The translations under genes and the position numbers were made by a program. DNA of 64,000 nucleotides from Micropterix aruncella (taxonomy: Eukaryota > Arthropoda > Insecta > Lepidoptera > Micropterigidae), in contig OX155966.1 in assembly GCA_944548615.1 (NCBI GenBank), forward strand, positions 32,737,992 to 32,801,991, in the 5' to 3' direction. Below the pieces are notes generated by a model. That model saw nothing but the letters and a program-made list of their open reading frames with translations. It did no database searches and had not been told where the DNA came from. Shown piece after piece: positions 24,316 to 35,375 of the stretch; position 1 is the stretch's first letter; each line of letters starts with the position of its first letter.

Positions 24316-24770
24316 CACTCTGACTAACAGCCGGGGGAGTCTGGAAGCTGTACTGTTTCCTATATAGCGGGGGTGGTTGCGGACCTTAAGGCGACTGCTC
24401 TTGAAACGACCATCGGCCATCCGATCCTGGGTGAACAGCCGGGCAAAGGACGCTGTGGTCCGCGATAGATTCGGTATACACCGTTTCACCGCTTCGTAAG
24501 GGAGAGGACCGCGCAAGCGACCTCGAACTCGTAACCAATCGAGACACTGGAGTAATCTGGTCTCAATTGGAAGTAAGGGCGTGAGTGTATGTCCGCTGGG
24601 TAACACTCCTGGCTATCTCGCGGTTAAGTCGTTGGTCTCTTACGGGCATGTGGCGGAGCTTAACCGTGGACTGTTTTGTCCAAGTCTTCTGCGCTCACTT
24701 CAGGGAGATAGACCACTAATCGTTAAAACTTCCTGAGGTGACGGGTTCGCCCGTTGTAGTTGACAACTCT

Positions 24771-25184
24771 AGTTAATCGCCACTTAGCGCGCTCAATCGT
24801 TCTTGATGTACTGTCTTGGACTGTCGCTGTAATGCTTCTAGAAGTTGATTGTCTGACTGATCTGACTGATCTAACGGTGACTGAATTAGTCACTGTTAAT
24901 CGTGATCTCGAGTCCTATTTTCGCATCTAGTCACTAGGTTACGTCTAGTGGCTAGATACACATGCTAAAGTGAGCTATAGGGATTTAAATCGCCATCGTC
25001 TTACCATCAATAATGGCCATATACATTTTTAAACTACGAATTAACTTGCCAGGCCGCATTAACTGTCAACCCTCGGGTTAAATCAGATTCTGTCTTTAGT
25101 ATGTAAAGAGAAATAAGGCTAGATGCCCTGTTTTTAGGTTCTCTGCTGCTAATCTATCAGATATTCGTTGCATCATACGTAACA
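24771..25184. other. unassigned spacer after repeat copy C
   Basis: Contains short repeats such as TGACTGATCTGACTGATCTA near 24855. No gene or element is recognised. Confidence 0.4.
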
Positions 25185-25400
25185 TAAATGCACCCCTCCA
25201 ACCGCATCACTCTGCTCGACTTCGGTGATGCATTTTATGAATTTGACCTCTTGGTAAAGAGGCTAAATTCCCTTAACCCTTCTAATGAGGCAATAAAGTT
25301 TTTAGATTCATCAGAGGGACCACATCACTGGCGTTCCGCAGGGAGCAGTGTCATTTCCCATGTTATTGTCCATACGGCAGGTTTCATTTTTTATTATCAC
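25185..25400 (+). pseudogene. LINE reverse transcriptase remnant
   Basis: The frame LLDFGDAFYEFDLLVKRLNS followed by NPSNEAIKFLDSS matches the LINE RT segment normally read as DFSKAFD...L..KL...G. After a frameshift near 25318, ITGVPQGAVSFPMLLS corresponds to the GVPQGSVLGP motif. The FxDD motif is absent. It is an internal fragment of a dead element. Confidence 0.7.
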
Positions 25401-25464
25401 TTTTTTTTTAATCAACTCTGTCAGTCATTCAAATATTAACTGCATTTGTTTCGCAAGACAGTTA

Positions 25465-25705
25465 GGTAAAGTGTCGAACCCGTAACCATTCGGGAGACCG
25501 GAGTAATCTGGTAACGGCGCGAGTGTCGGACGAGGGTGACTAACCTAGCTATCTCGCGGTAAGGCGTTGGTCTCTTACGGGCATGTGGCGGAACTTGACG
25601 GTGGACTATTTTGTCCTAAGTCTACTCACGGGAGACGGAACGATACAGTTTGTTAAAACTTCCTGAGGTGACGGGTTTGCCCGTTGTAGTCGACTGCTCT
25701 AGTTA
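25465..25705 (+). repeat. GC-rich structured repeat family, copy D (3' third)
   Basis: Begins at GTGTCGAACCCGTAACCATT and continues with GGGAGACCGGAGTAATCTGG, TCTTACGGGCATGTGGCGGA and the terminal GTGACGGGTTTGCCCGTTGT. It is closest to copy C. Confidence 0.75.
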
Positions 25706-26174
25706 TGTAGCTTTGCTGCTTCAGTAATATTCTTTGATGTGAAACTACGCTTTCTTGATTGATACGGTTCTCCAGATTATTAAAACTTCTTTCCATGCTA
25801 ATAAGACCGATACGCAAATAGCGATCGAGTACATTCGGGACGCGTCCTGTGCCAACCGCGAGTGAATCCAGACTGCATAATTGGTTTTTTATTTACCATA
25901 TCTAAAAATTATAATTACTTAGTATTTATTATTGACAAAATTTTAAAATATGCTGTCACCATGAATTTAAATTTTGTGGGCATGGCGCTACTTATTTATG
26001 CCAGAATGAAATTAATTATGTTTAATGTTATTTATGTATTCCGTTTAATTTTTTTATATTTATGCCTGTACCATATACCATATACTTGTTATGTACGTAC
26101 TAATAACACTATTTTAATATTTCTTTTCATACATGTTTAGGTTTTATATTACATCTTAACAGATTGACCATAGC
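25706..26174. other. spacer
   Basis: AT-rich, with no gene recognised. The end contains ATTGACCATAGCGG, a motif also found twice inside the LINE insertion near 17695 and 17872. Confidence 0.35.
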
Positions 26175-26490
26175 GGGGCTGTCTAGACGATCAAGCATGC
26201 TTGTCAAGCATCGCGTCACGGGCTGGGAAGGGATCGTAAACCGCAGAAAAATCGCAAATATTTTTTTTTATATTTACTAATTTTCTAAATTGCCTAATTT
26301 TATACCAGGGAGCCACGTTAATTAGACGTAATTGATTGATGAATGACGCGAATCCCTCGTATAAAACTACAAAATTAAGTATTATTGGTAAATATTTCAA
26401 AAAATATTTGCATATTTCCTGTGGTGTACGATCCCCTCCCAGCCCACGACTTGATGCTTGACAAGCATACTTGATCGTCTAGAGAGCCCC
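26175..26490. mobile_element. palindromic MITE, copy 2
   Basis: The same family as 20242-20548: ends GGGGCTGTCTAGACGATCAA and AGAGCCCC, with inverted halves sharing GGGATCGTAAACCGCAG-type text. The flanking triplets (AGC and TGA) do not match, so the target duplication has been lost or a flank has changed. Confidence 0.82.
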
Positions 26491-26954
26491 TGATATTGAT
26501 TTATTTATGAAATAAATAAATGAAATAAATGACTGTCGTACTTTGTTGTCTACAGATGTAGCATCCGTACGCGCGACCTGGAAGGGGCCTATCTACTGTT
26601 AGAGAGGGAGTGAGTTGGCAGGCTATGATGGGATTCCATTTATCGTGTTACATCCGCGCCAACTTAGCGACATGATGGTGGAAACGGAGGCGGATCGATC
26701 GGACTTTATCGGATCGACGACATGCCACCGAGCGTGTCCCTTAAGATGCTGCCACCTTATAATAAGCAAAGAGCCAATGACATAATATCATTCTTCTAGA
26801 GGGGGATATTTACAGTGAAACTACTATCTTTCAATTTTGAATGGAAAAAATCATATAAACAGTTACTGCGGAAAGAGGTGGGGTCTTTAAAGAATCAGAA
26901 ATTCATTACTTAAGTGTTAAATTCGTCTAAAAAAATACATCATGACATATACAA
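26491..26954. other. unassigned spacer
   Basis: 26550-26770 has balanced composition and some open frame but no recognised similarity. Short ATAAATAAATGAAATAAATG runs occur at the left end. Confidence 0.35.
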
Positions 26955-27165
26955 CATTTTAAAAATCGGTTGTGTCACACCAAGACTTTGCGGCAAGTAG
27001 CCAAGGACTGATGTCATCTGAATATAAATTTCATAAATATAATCGATGAGCGCCCTCTTTCGGCCAGTGGTCGAACCAGGTTCGGTTCTATTGCGACGCC
27101 TTAGGCAGCGCGATACGTTTATCGGCTAGCCTCGGGCAGTTTGACGTCAATATTTAATTAAAATG
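26955..27165 (+). repeat. module X of a composite repeat, copy 1
   Basis: Starts at AAATCGGTTGTGTCACACC and continues CAAGACTTTGCGGCAAGTAG, CCAAGGACTGATGTCATCTG, then GACGCCTTAGGCAGCG and TTATCGGCTAGCC. The same module is at 57670-57870, and its first 40 bases are at 47452-47492. In two of three cases a GC-rich repeat follows in the same orientation, so X may be the 5' part of that element. Confidence 0.65.
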
Positions 27166-27194
27166 TATTTCGGAATTTAACTATTATAAGTCTC

Positions 27195-27575
27195 TTGAAA
27201 TGACCTTGCGCCACTCCTTGTACCTTGGACCTAGATCGCGTGTGGTACTACGGGCAAAGAACGCTCATCTCCGCGATAAATTCAAACTGAATTACCGCTC
27301 TTATACTACAGGTAGAGGTTCCGTAAGCGACTTCGGATCCGTAACCAGTTGGGAGGACGTTGGTATCCTGAAGGTTAATTCCAGACGGAGATATCCTTCC
27401 AAAACTGCTAGTTAAGGGGTGAGGCTGCCAGCTGGGTACCTACCTTTCCCGGTGAACTAGATAGTAGATTGTCTTGACCCAAGTCTTCTACGCTCATCCC
27501 ACGGTTGAAACAACGATCTATATCGTTATACCAGCCTGGGGTGACGGGTTCGCCCGTTGTAGTCGATACCGCCCT
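27195..27575 (+). repeat. GC-rich structured repeat family, copy E
   Basis: Carries CTCCGCGATAAATTCAAACT, GGTTCCGTAAGCGACTTCGG, GGTATCCTGAAGGTTAATTC and the terminal GTGACGGGTTCGCCCGTTGT. It shares the subgroup B insertion. It lies 30 bases after module X. Confidence 0.75.
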
Positions 27576-28259
27576 ACTATTAAATAATTATTATCACATA
27601 ACCCAAATTATAGAGAGCATGCTTGGTTTCTTTTTATGCATTTCTTGAATGTAACCATGCATGCTATGCATTAAGTTATTTAATACAATAATTTTAATAT
27701 ATTAATAGAATCAGTTAGTCAAACATGCCCTTTACAAACTGGATGACTTTTATGATATTGCGTCGACAATTGCTTGATTATAAATAACTATATTTCGACT
27801 ATACTTTCGCACTAAGTTTTGGATTTTATTGTCATTGTTTTTAATTACGCATGTTTCAGAATTTTTCTTCTTCATTGTATTGATTATTATTTATTGTTTT
27901 ATTATTGATTATTTTGTAAACTCTATTTTGTAGAGACTATTTTTTAGTAATCACCTCTGATTACAATTTTTTTTTCCTTTTAATTAATCAAAGCGGTTTT
28001 ATCATCCGGTAAATTATGATTGTAAAATTTGACATGTTCCTCAGTATGGTGAAATGCTTTGATGGAATGAATAAATGATGATGATGATGATGATGAAGAG
28101 AATAATAGAATGATTAAATCAATAAATAAATGAATAAAAATAAATAAACAAATAATTTAATAATATCGTATTTTGACGTTCAGCATAAGTACGCAATATT
28201 ACACTCGATAAAATATTTTGACTTCGACATTGACTTTGAATTTGTCAAAATTATACACG
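27576..28259. other. AT-rich spacer with ATG microsatellite
   Basis: No gene is recognised. A (GAT)n run lies at about 28073-28096, followed by imperfect AAAT repeats. Confidence 0.5.
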
Positions 28260-28610
28260 ATTAGATGACACCGCCTTTCCAGAGCGAAGGTCGCGTCTCC
28301 CCACCTTCGCCTCTTCATTACAAAACTTTCCATATTAGCTAAATTAATGAAGGAAGTGGAATTTAAATTCGGCCGCCAGCAAGGCGCTGATCTAACTTAA
28401 TTTCCGCGCTGGATTTGATTAGAAACCTCGGAATGCATTGACGGGCCCTATTCGGCCCACCCTTCGGAAAATAACTCCATTATGGAAGTGGCCCCAGTTG
28501 GTTGGCTAACTCCATCAATCATTTACGAGCTCGGAGGAAAAGTTTCCAATATAAATTGACTGAAGGAGTTGCGCCAGGCTTTAGAAATAATATTTTCTTA
28601 ACAACGCCGG
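28260..28610. other. GC-balanced unique island, candidate conserved non-coding sequence
   Basis: About 350 bases of balanced composition between AT-rich flanks, with no repeats shared elsewhere in the window and no long open frame. It contains ATTAGCTAAATTAATGAAGG and similar homeodomain-like TAAT cores. It reads like conserved regulatory DNA, but this is inference. Confidence 0.35.
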
Positions 28611-29156
28611 ATGTTACTTTTAGTTTACATTGCGGTTTCTTTGAAATCGCTCAGAAACGTAAAAGGTAAAGATGTTTATATAAACGGATTGTTGTTTTAT
28701 ATTAGTTACTAACATATGAAAGGCAAAGGGGAAAAAATATAAATATCAACCCTTATTTTTTTGCTAAATCGATTTTTAAATTTACTAACTTAAAAAATTA
28801 CATTTTTGGTTTGAGTGAGAAAAATATTATATAAATTTGTGTTTCAAAAAAAAAATTTTTTTTTAATGTTATAAAGATTATACTCAGGAAAAAAGAACCT
28901 GGAAAGCTATTGGCCTTAATCAGTATTTCCCATCACGATCCCTCCTCAGCGGGAGGGTTATCGAAGTACCCCACCTCTGTACCTGACAGCGTCACCATGT
29001 GGACCTTGACCCTTTTTCCCGTTACGCGTTTTCTTCTCACATCATTTAAGTGCAGACACTGATCTTTTTTAACACGCTTTTATTAGGTCGACCTGTATGT
29101 AACTATGTAATGGAATCTAAGGTAACTAATTTAACCATCTTCCAAGGATCGTAGCG
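28611..29156. other. AT-rich spacer
   Basis: No feature is recognised; a short GC-richer patch occurs at about 28930-29030. Confidence 0.4.
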
Positions 29157-29579
29157 TCATGAAAATTGGCAGCTGTATGTAGTTCTGATGACAATAGAAT
29201 AATATGGTACTTTCAAACTGATCTGATGATGGAGTCGGAAGATATGAACTGGAACTTCATGATGGAACATCGTATCATAGCTGTGTTTGTACTTGTTAGA
29301 AAAGTCTTGGAATGAACTTTGACCACGATTAGGTTTCAAGGTCCGATGATGAAGCCGGAAGATAGGCACTGGCATTCCATGATGGAATATCGTATCATAA
29401 CCGTGTTTGAACTTGTTAGAAAGGCCTTGTAATGAACTTTGACCACGATTAAGTTTTAAGGTCTGATGATGGAGCCGGAAAACAGGAACTGGCATTCCAT
29501 GATGGAATATCGTATCATAGTCGTGTTTGCACTTGTGAGAAAGGTTACGTAATGGACTTTGAACACAATCAGGTTTCAA
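29157..29579 (-). repeat. 120-bp tandem repeat, about three units, open in one frame
   Basis: Three and a fraction units of 120 bases keep a single open frame of 140 codons on the minus strand. Each unit encodes a 40-residue repeat with the core RGQSS...SNK.KH.YDT.FHH and the close PVxIFRLHHQ. Units differ by several substitutions, yet all three remain open with no stop, and the period is a multiple of three. I do not recognise the protein. It may be a fragment of a repetitive coding exon or a minisatellite that happens to be open. Confidence 0.6.
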
Positions 29580-32047
29580 GGTTACACTTATACAATCCTA
29601 TTATCTATTGACTTGTAAATATTGAGTGTAAATAGTGTAAATATTGACATAGGTGCCTGTATAAGGCTTGTTTTTAGTGTTTTTTTTTAATTATTGATTT
29701 ATTTTCAACAATGGATTCATGCTTTTATTTGTCTAGGAACAAGCCATAAGATGACATTAGTAGGTAGCTCTTTTTACCCAAAAATGACATTGATCCTTTT
29801 TCTCATTAACCCTCCATATATGTCCTATAGTCCTCGAAAGTCTAAGTTCTATAATCCTAGATAGGTAACATAGAGTCCTAGATATACCTCATTACAATAA
29901 TTTCGGAAAACTATGGGTTTGATGTACCTATATCAATTGCTAAGCAATTGCAAATGGTATTCCATAAATACAATACTTACAAAAATGACTAGAAGTGCTA
30001 GGGGAAGGCAGTTTTTGGTACTACGTGTAAGAAATTAATTCACCCAACGATACTTTTACTAATTGTCCCCAAGGCTTTATAATATTATAAATTTTACCAT
30101 TTCATTTTAAATTAACATGGAGCATTTAGGAGTTTATTAAAAAATACATGATTGATGAAGGACCACTCTATGCCAAAATCGATATCGTATATCTTTTATT
30201 AGATAAAAAAATAGAATAAATAAAATAGATGTCTGGATGTAAACCTATAGAGCCTACGTTTTTATGTGTATATACATATATTATAAAAGAAATTTAATTT
30301 TTGATTTGTTGTAAATAAGTTACGTTATTTATTATATATGTTATGTATATGTGTATGTATACGTATACATGTATGGATATGTGAACCCTTCGGCTACATA
30401 ACGACCACATTTGATTGCACATCAGAACACCGTTGACTACGTAACGACCAATATTGGCGGCTTGCTCCCGGAGCGCATAGTAATATCACAGAAAATATAG
30501 TGGTAATATTATTTTCTTATTCGAGCGGTCCTAAAATATATACGAACATGTCCTTGATAAGTGGAAGGGAGATAATGAGGACTGATTTCCTATCCCTGGT
30601 ATCATTTAAATATAACGTGTTGATAGAAAAATTTGTTAAAAACGTTGAAACTGGTGTGGACATACTAGGTTTCGATCCAAATCAGTGGACATCCTAAAAT
30701 CCATACCAAATATCTCATTATTAACATAGATACATAGACAGCCGCTAAAATAAATTCGCACGTCATTTCGCGGCTATTTCTGGTAAAATTCCATTGTCAA
30801 ACATCATCTTTTTTTTTCGAGAAATCATCAAATACTTTTTTTTTTTTTTTTGAGCTAATTTCTAAATATTTTTGTATATAAATAAGCAAAATAAAATAAT
30901 ACATTTTATAGATAATCTAATAAAAATCACGATAGTATTCACAATTTCTATATAGGGTACCACATTTTTCCGTAAGTCAAGTACAAGTTAGAAAGGCCCA
31001 GTTTTTTTTCACTTTTTCGACTTTCTCATTTTTATTCATAATTATCTAATTGTTTTACAAAATGAGATTTCAATATTCTATATACGAAATTTCAATGCGA
31101 TCATTGCACAGTTATTCTTTTTATGATTGCGTAGTTCCATAATTATAGTATTTTTTGTCGAGCGCGGCGATATTGCAAGAAATTCCAATAAATTGCCGCG
31201 GTCTGCCATGAAATTATGCCGCTACTCGAAGGGTTAATATGTATTCTTTGTATTTATATATAAAAATAAGTATAAAAAGTATGCGCAATACTATATAAAC
31301 ATGTAAATTTTTTAAATGAAAATTCTTGGTTTTAGGCAATTATCATAATTTCTTCTCAACTCTCAGTTAATGTGAAAGTGAATGACTGAATAATACAGTA
31401 TGTGTGTATGTAAGTATTCTACAATTAGTGTGAATATTTACACATTTTTTCATACAACCGAGCGTAATACCAGACAGCTCGCGGAAAATCAATATCCTAA
31501 ATAAAATGTCATCATATGTGCGTTTTTGCTCGGTTAGGTATGCGTTGAGCCGATGTCTATGGATATAATTTGTATTTTTGCCAGTTTTAATAATGTTTTC
31601 TCAAATATCTTAGCTGTAAGTTCTGCTGTGTATTTTATTGTGAGTAATAATAATAATAATAAGTATAATTATACACCAACTAAGCTTCAAGCATCTTTGT
31701 ATTCAATCGAGTTGAGTTAGGATTTCGTAACTGTATTCATATTAATCCCTGAGGCAATTCCTTTGACAAACTGTTCTCATATTCATTTGAAATCAGCTCA
31801 TTATTAATATTATAAACGTAGTGTGGGAGCGTACTTGAGATATGAAATAGTTCGTTTAGATGGAAATAAACAGTTGAGAGACGTAGAGAAAGTATGGACA
31901 AATTGGCGCAGGCAGATAGCATGGTAATTATGACCATGGATTATAAAGCATATTAGATTGCCCGAGGGCTTACTACGATATAGAAACCAGTATGTTATTC
32001 ATTTATTTTCCTTATTGACTTTTATAACAACGCCAGCCTATTCACAT
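29580..32047. other. long AT-rich spacer
   Basis: About 2.4 kb without a supportable gene. There are T runs near 30830-30850, TA/CA-rich microsatellite-like text near 30260-30380 and two small GC-richer patches at 30385-30480 and 31150-31240, the second ending CTACTCGAAGGGTTAATATG. I see no element ends. Confidence 0.4.
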
Positions 32048-32864
32048 TGTAACGTAACGCCTTCGCCACTCATAGCAACATACGATTCTCAAACTGTCAA
32101 ATACTCATAAGAACATACGATTTCCAAACTGTCACTAACTCAAGTTCACACACACGTTTCATTATCACACTTACACTTTTTTGTCACTTTGTCGTAAAGA
32201 CCTTCCATATTTTCATATGCAAGCTCTTCACTAGGGGGGGAGCCATGTTGGAGCCCTGTCGGTCCAACATACCCACAACAAAAAAGTAATTTCCACAGAA
32301 TGGAAACCGCAAACTCGCTCAAATCTACACGAGCCAGCTGCAGTTAATTTCCAACTAAATTCGGCAATTTATGCACAGTCAAGCGATGACTCATGTCATT
32401 TCTTCTGATCGATGCACATGTCGCACCCCACTCATACCTATTACATCACCGCTCACGGTATAAAACGTAGTACATTTCAATCGATCGATATCATTCCCTT
32501 GGCGGATAGTTACCGCGCTCTACGCATCATTCCTTTGGTGGACAGTTACTCGACTACAATCATTTCCTTGGCGGATAGTTACCGCGACTAAGCAGTACCT
32601 GCATTACCCGCGATACCGATCGTCAAGCCTCGCTCCTCGACTACACACTTCGGACGCACTACTACGGCTTCACCTCGCGCCCACACTAATACACTACGGC
32701 GAAATAACAATCAAGGCGTTAAGAACTGGCGACTCACTTCAACCTTCTGATTAAATACTTCTACTTCGACATCCACGACTTTCATTCACGGAGAAAACTT
32801 CACGATGAGACCCACCCTTCGCTCACAATCAATTGGAGTCTAGTGAAGGGTGGCCACTCTCACA
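32048..32864. mobile_element. probable solo LTR related to the one at 18915-19513
   Basis: Starts TGTAACG and ends GGCCACTCTCACA. The last 30 bases resemble the end of the solo LTR at 18915-19513 (GAGTCTAGTGAAGGGTGG against GAGTCTTGTGAGGGGTGG). Internally, three units of about 38-45 bases around CTTGGCGGATAGTTACCGCG lie at 32485-32590, and a TTGGAGCCCTGTCGGTCCAA hairpin lies near 32247. The flanking 4-mers (ACAT and ATAC) do not match, so the boundaries are tentative. Confidence 0.45.
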
Positions 32865-33530
<666 letters not shown>

Positions 33531-33729
33531 CAATCCGGCGTATTCAACGCATATAGGTATAAAATAATAAAATTGTAATATTTAGATATTATTTAAAAAA
33601 GGAGGTTAAATTTAGTATAAAGAGTAATATTTCAATTTAGTGTAAAGGTTTCAATGCGTAATAATTGTGCACTTTATTCTTCAGATAGATTTAATAGTCT
33701 ATCTAGATATAATGCCTTATATTTATGGT

Positions 33730-34640
33730 ATTCTAACCTGTATCAAAAGACGATAGATGGCACTAATAATTGTATGTTATTATTGTTATAGCTGGTTAAA
33801 TTATTGGGTGTTTATACACAATCGGTCTTTATAAAAAATAATTCATTATTAGTCTATACTAATATTATAAAGAGGTAAAGTTTGTGACGTTGTAGGAAGT
33901 AATCTCGGGATCTACTGAACCGATTTTAAAAATTCTTTTACCAATAGAAAGCCACGTTATTTGTGAGTATCATAGGATATATATTAATTCGAAAAAAACG
34001 TTTCTAACTAACGTTGCTTTAACGATGAGAGATATATGATTAACTTCTAGAGAAAAGTTGTAGAGCTTGATAATGCCTACAAAAAAGACAGCGACAGCAT
34101 ATGTCTAAATTTTATATTTAAGTCACAAAAAGTAGTATTTTATATTAAAAAAATAATTTAAATCGTTAGGTAATGTTTATTGGTCATATTATCAACAATT
34201 ATGAATTCATGTCAAAATAAAAAAAAATATCGTCTCAAGTGTTAAAACAAAAGACTTTTCCCTTTTATTGCATATAATTTCCGTTTTACTGCATAAATTG
34301 TTAAAGAGATAAGACACTCACAAGAAGACACTCATAAATAACGGTATTATAATCAAATTGGCATGCATACATACATACATATGCAGTAAAAATATAACCC
34401 TACTTTTGGCAGTCAGGAAATAAATCATAGCACTCAGTACTAACTGAACCACACTCATAATTTCATCACAAGTAAAAAGTTTTACCGCCCAACGAAGTGG
34501 GCTCGGGGTCAGCTAGTGTTATTATACATAGATGGCCAAATATTTATCTATTACTTTCGACGTCAATGCTAACAGCGCCACCTGCATTTGGCACCAAAAA
34601 AATAGTTGTGAAAAATATTTCCTATAGGACAATGTTTGCG
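33730..34640. repeat. AT-rich dispersed repeat split by a Helitron
   Basis: The left part (AGATGGCACTAATAAT, about 33758) and right part (TGTTATTATACATAGATG, then CAGCGCCACCTGCAT near 34571) match one continuous stretch at about 53440-53620. That copy is uninterrupted and so serves as the empty site for the Helitron insertion between 33852 and 34517. Confidence 0.7.
33853..34516 (+). mobile_element. compact non-autonomous Helitron
   Basis: Starts TCTATACTAATATTATAAAG and ends CCGCCCAACGAAGTGGGC...GGTCAGCTAG, followed by T. The subterminal hairpin GCCCA/TGGGC lies about 10 bases before CTAG, as in the family. It is 664 bases long with no coding capacity. It provides the uninterrupted reference for the Helitron at 16714-19638. 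Confidence 0.85.
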
Positions 34641-35100
34641 AAAATGTCATATAGGAGTGAGCAATCTTATACACTACATAATTAATTTCATGGCTTAGCG
34701 GTCGAACCAAATGTCGCCATCTGAGTTTATTAGTTTGAAACGGCGCATTGAGAAATACCATTGTGATTAAATGTGTCGATAAATATTTTAATTAAAAATA
34801 GGTTATTTTTCTGCTAACTCACTTACTGTATCCTGTCTTACGTCCTTGCGTTCAGCTTTCCGTGGTAGGAACATTTTAAGAGAGGGGTTACACATAGAAG
34901 AGAGTTTGTAGCCATCGCCTTTATTAAAATTCGGGGTTCTTCTTATTTCAATGGCTTCCTGGATGAGTGTTGTATGCACGACGAACTTTCGAAATTCGCA
35001 CGCGCCGAGCCTGCCCTCCCACCACTTTTATAATTTACGCAGTGGTGGCAGCGGTAAGCGGCCTACCCGCGTAACAACGGATTGACATTTCTTTAAGTCT
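34641..35100. other. unassigned sequence
   Basis: A GC-richer part at about 34840-35100 looks like repeat-derived text preceding the hammerhead-like motif. No gene is supported. Confidence 0.35.
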
Positions 35101-35101
35101 A

Positions 35102-35138
35102 CCCTAGACAACGGCGACTGCAGCGTCGCCGAAACGTC
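35102..35138 (+). ncRNA. decayed hammerhead-ribozyme-like motif of a Penelope-type repeat
   Basis: CTAGACAA (35104-35111) is followed by the hairpin CGGCGAC...GTCGCCG (35112-35130) and GAAACGTC (35131-35138). A hammerhead core is CUGANGA, stem II, GAAA. Here the first box is altered by one inserted base and one substitution. Penelope-like elements are known to carry minimal hammerheads in their terminal repeats. The identification is by eye and the motif would probably not cleave as it stands. Confidence 0.35.
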
Positions 35139-35375
35139 GAATGCTACAAAATTCACGCGGTAAATTTGTTTTTTATCGTATTTATAATGTAAAACAACCG
35201 CGATAGTCTCTGTTCGATATCCCGCCTCGTAACTACACCGTCTGACGGGGATATCAAATGGGTGGCTTGTGGATCAATTGGTTGCTTGTGCAAAAGTTTA
35301 GATGACAGTGGAAGCGTAGAAAATTTATGATGAGTATTTAAAGGTGAATTATCGATATGGCGATTGCTAATCAAA
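35139..35375. other. flank of the hammerhead-like motif
   Basis: Contains TTCACGCGGTAAATTTG and AACAACCGCGATAGTCTC, text that resembles the flanks of Penelope-type repeats. No coding sequence is recognised. Confidence 0.3.

Larger units (their letters stand above)
23328..24770 (+). repeat. GC-rich structured repeat family, copy C (fullest copy, split by a LINE)
   Basis: Without the insertion at 23554-24315 this copy is about 680 bases, the most complete of the family. It runs from GAGTTGGCAACGAAGACACA through CATCCGGCGGCCTCC, GTGCGGCGTAAGCCAATCGA, GGGGGAGTCTGG, GTGGTCCGCGATAGATTCGG, AGGGAGAGGACCGCGCAAGC and TCTTACGGGCATGTGGCGGA to the terminal GTGACGGGTTCGCCCGTTGT. No conserved reading frame supports a protein. 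Confidence 0.8.

Noticed and set aside
24250..24606. Antisense open frames in the GC-rich repeats (also near 3124, 22011, 58578 and 59637)
   Set aside because: The frames are not conserved between copies and shift relative to the shared DNA landmarks, so no protein is supported.
29157..29579. Annotation of the 120-bp tandem repeat as a definite protein-coding gene
   Set aside because: The open frame is suggestive, but there is no known domain, no clear start context and no evidence of expression.
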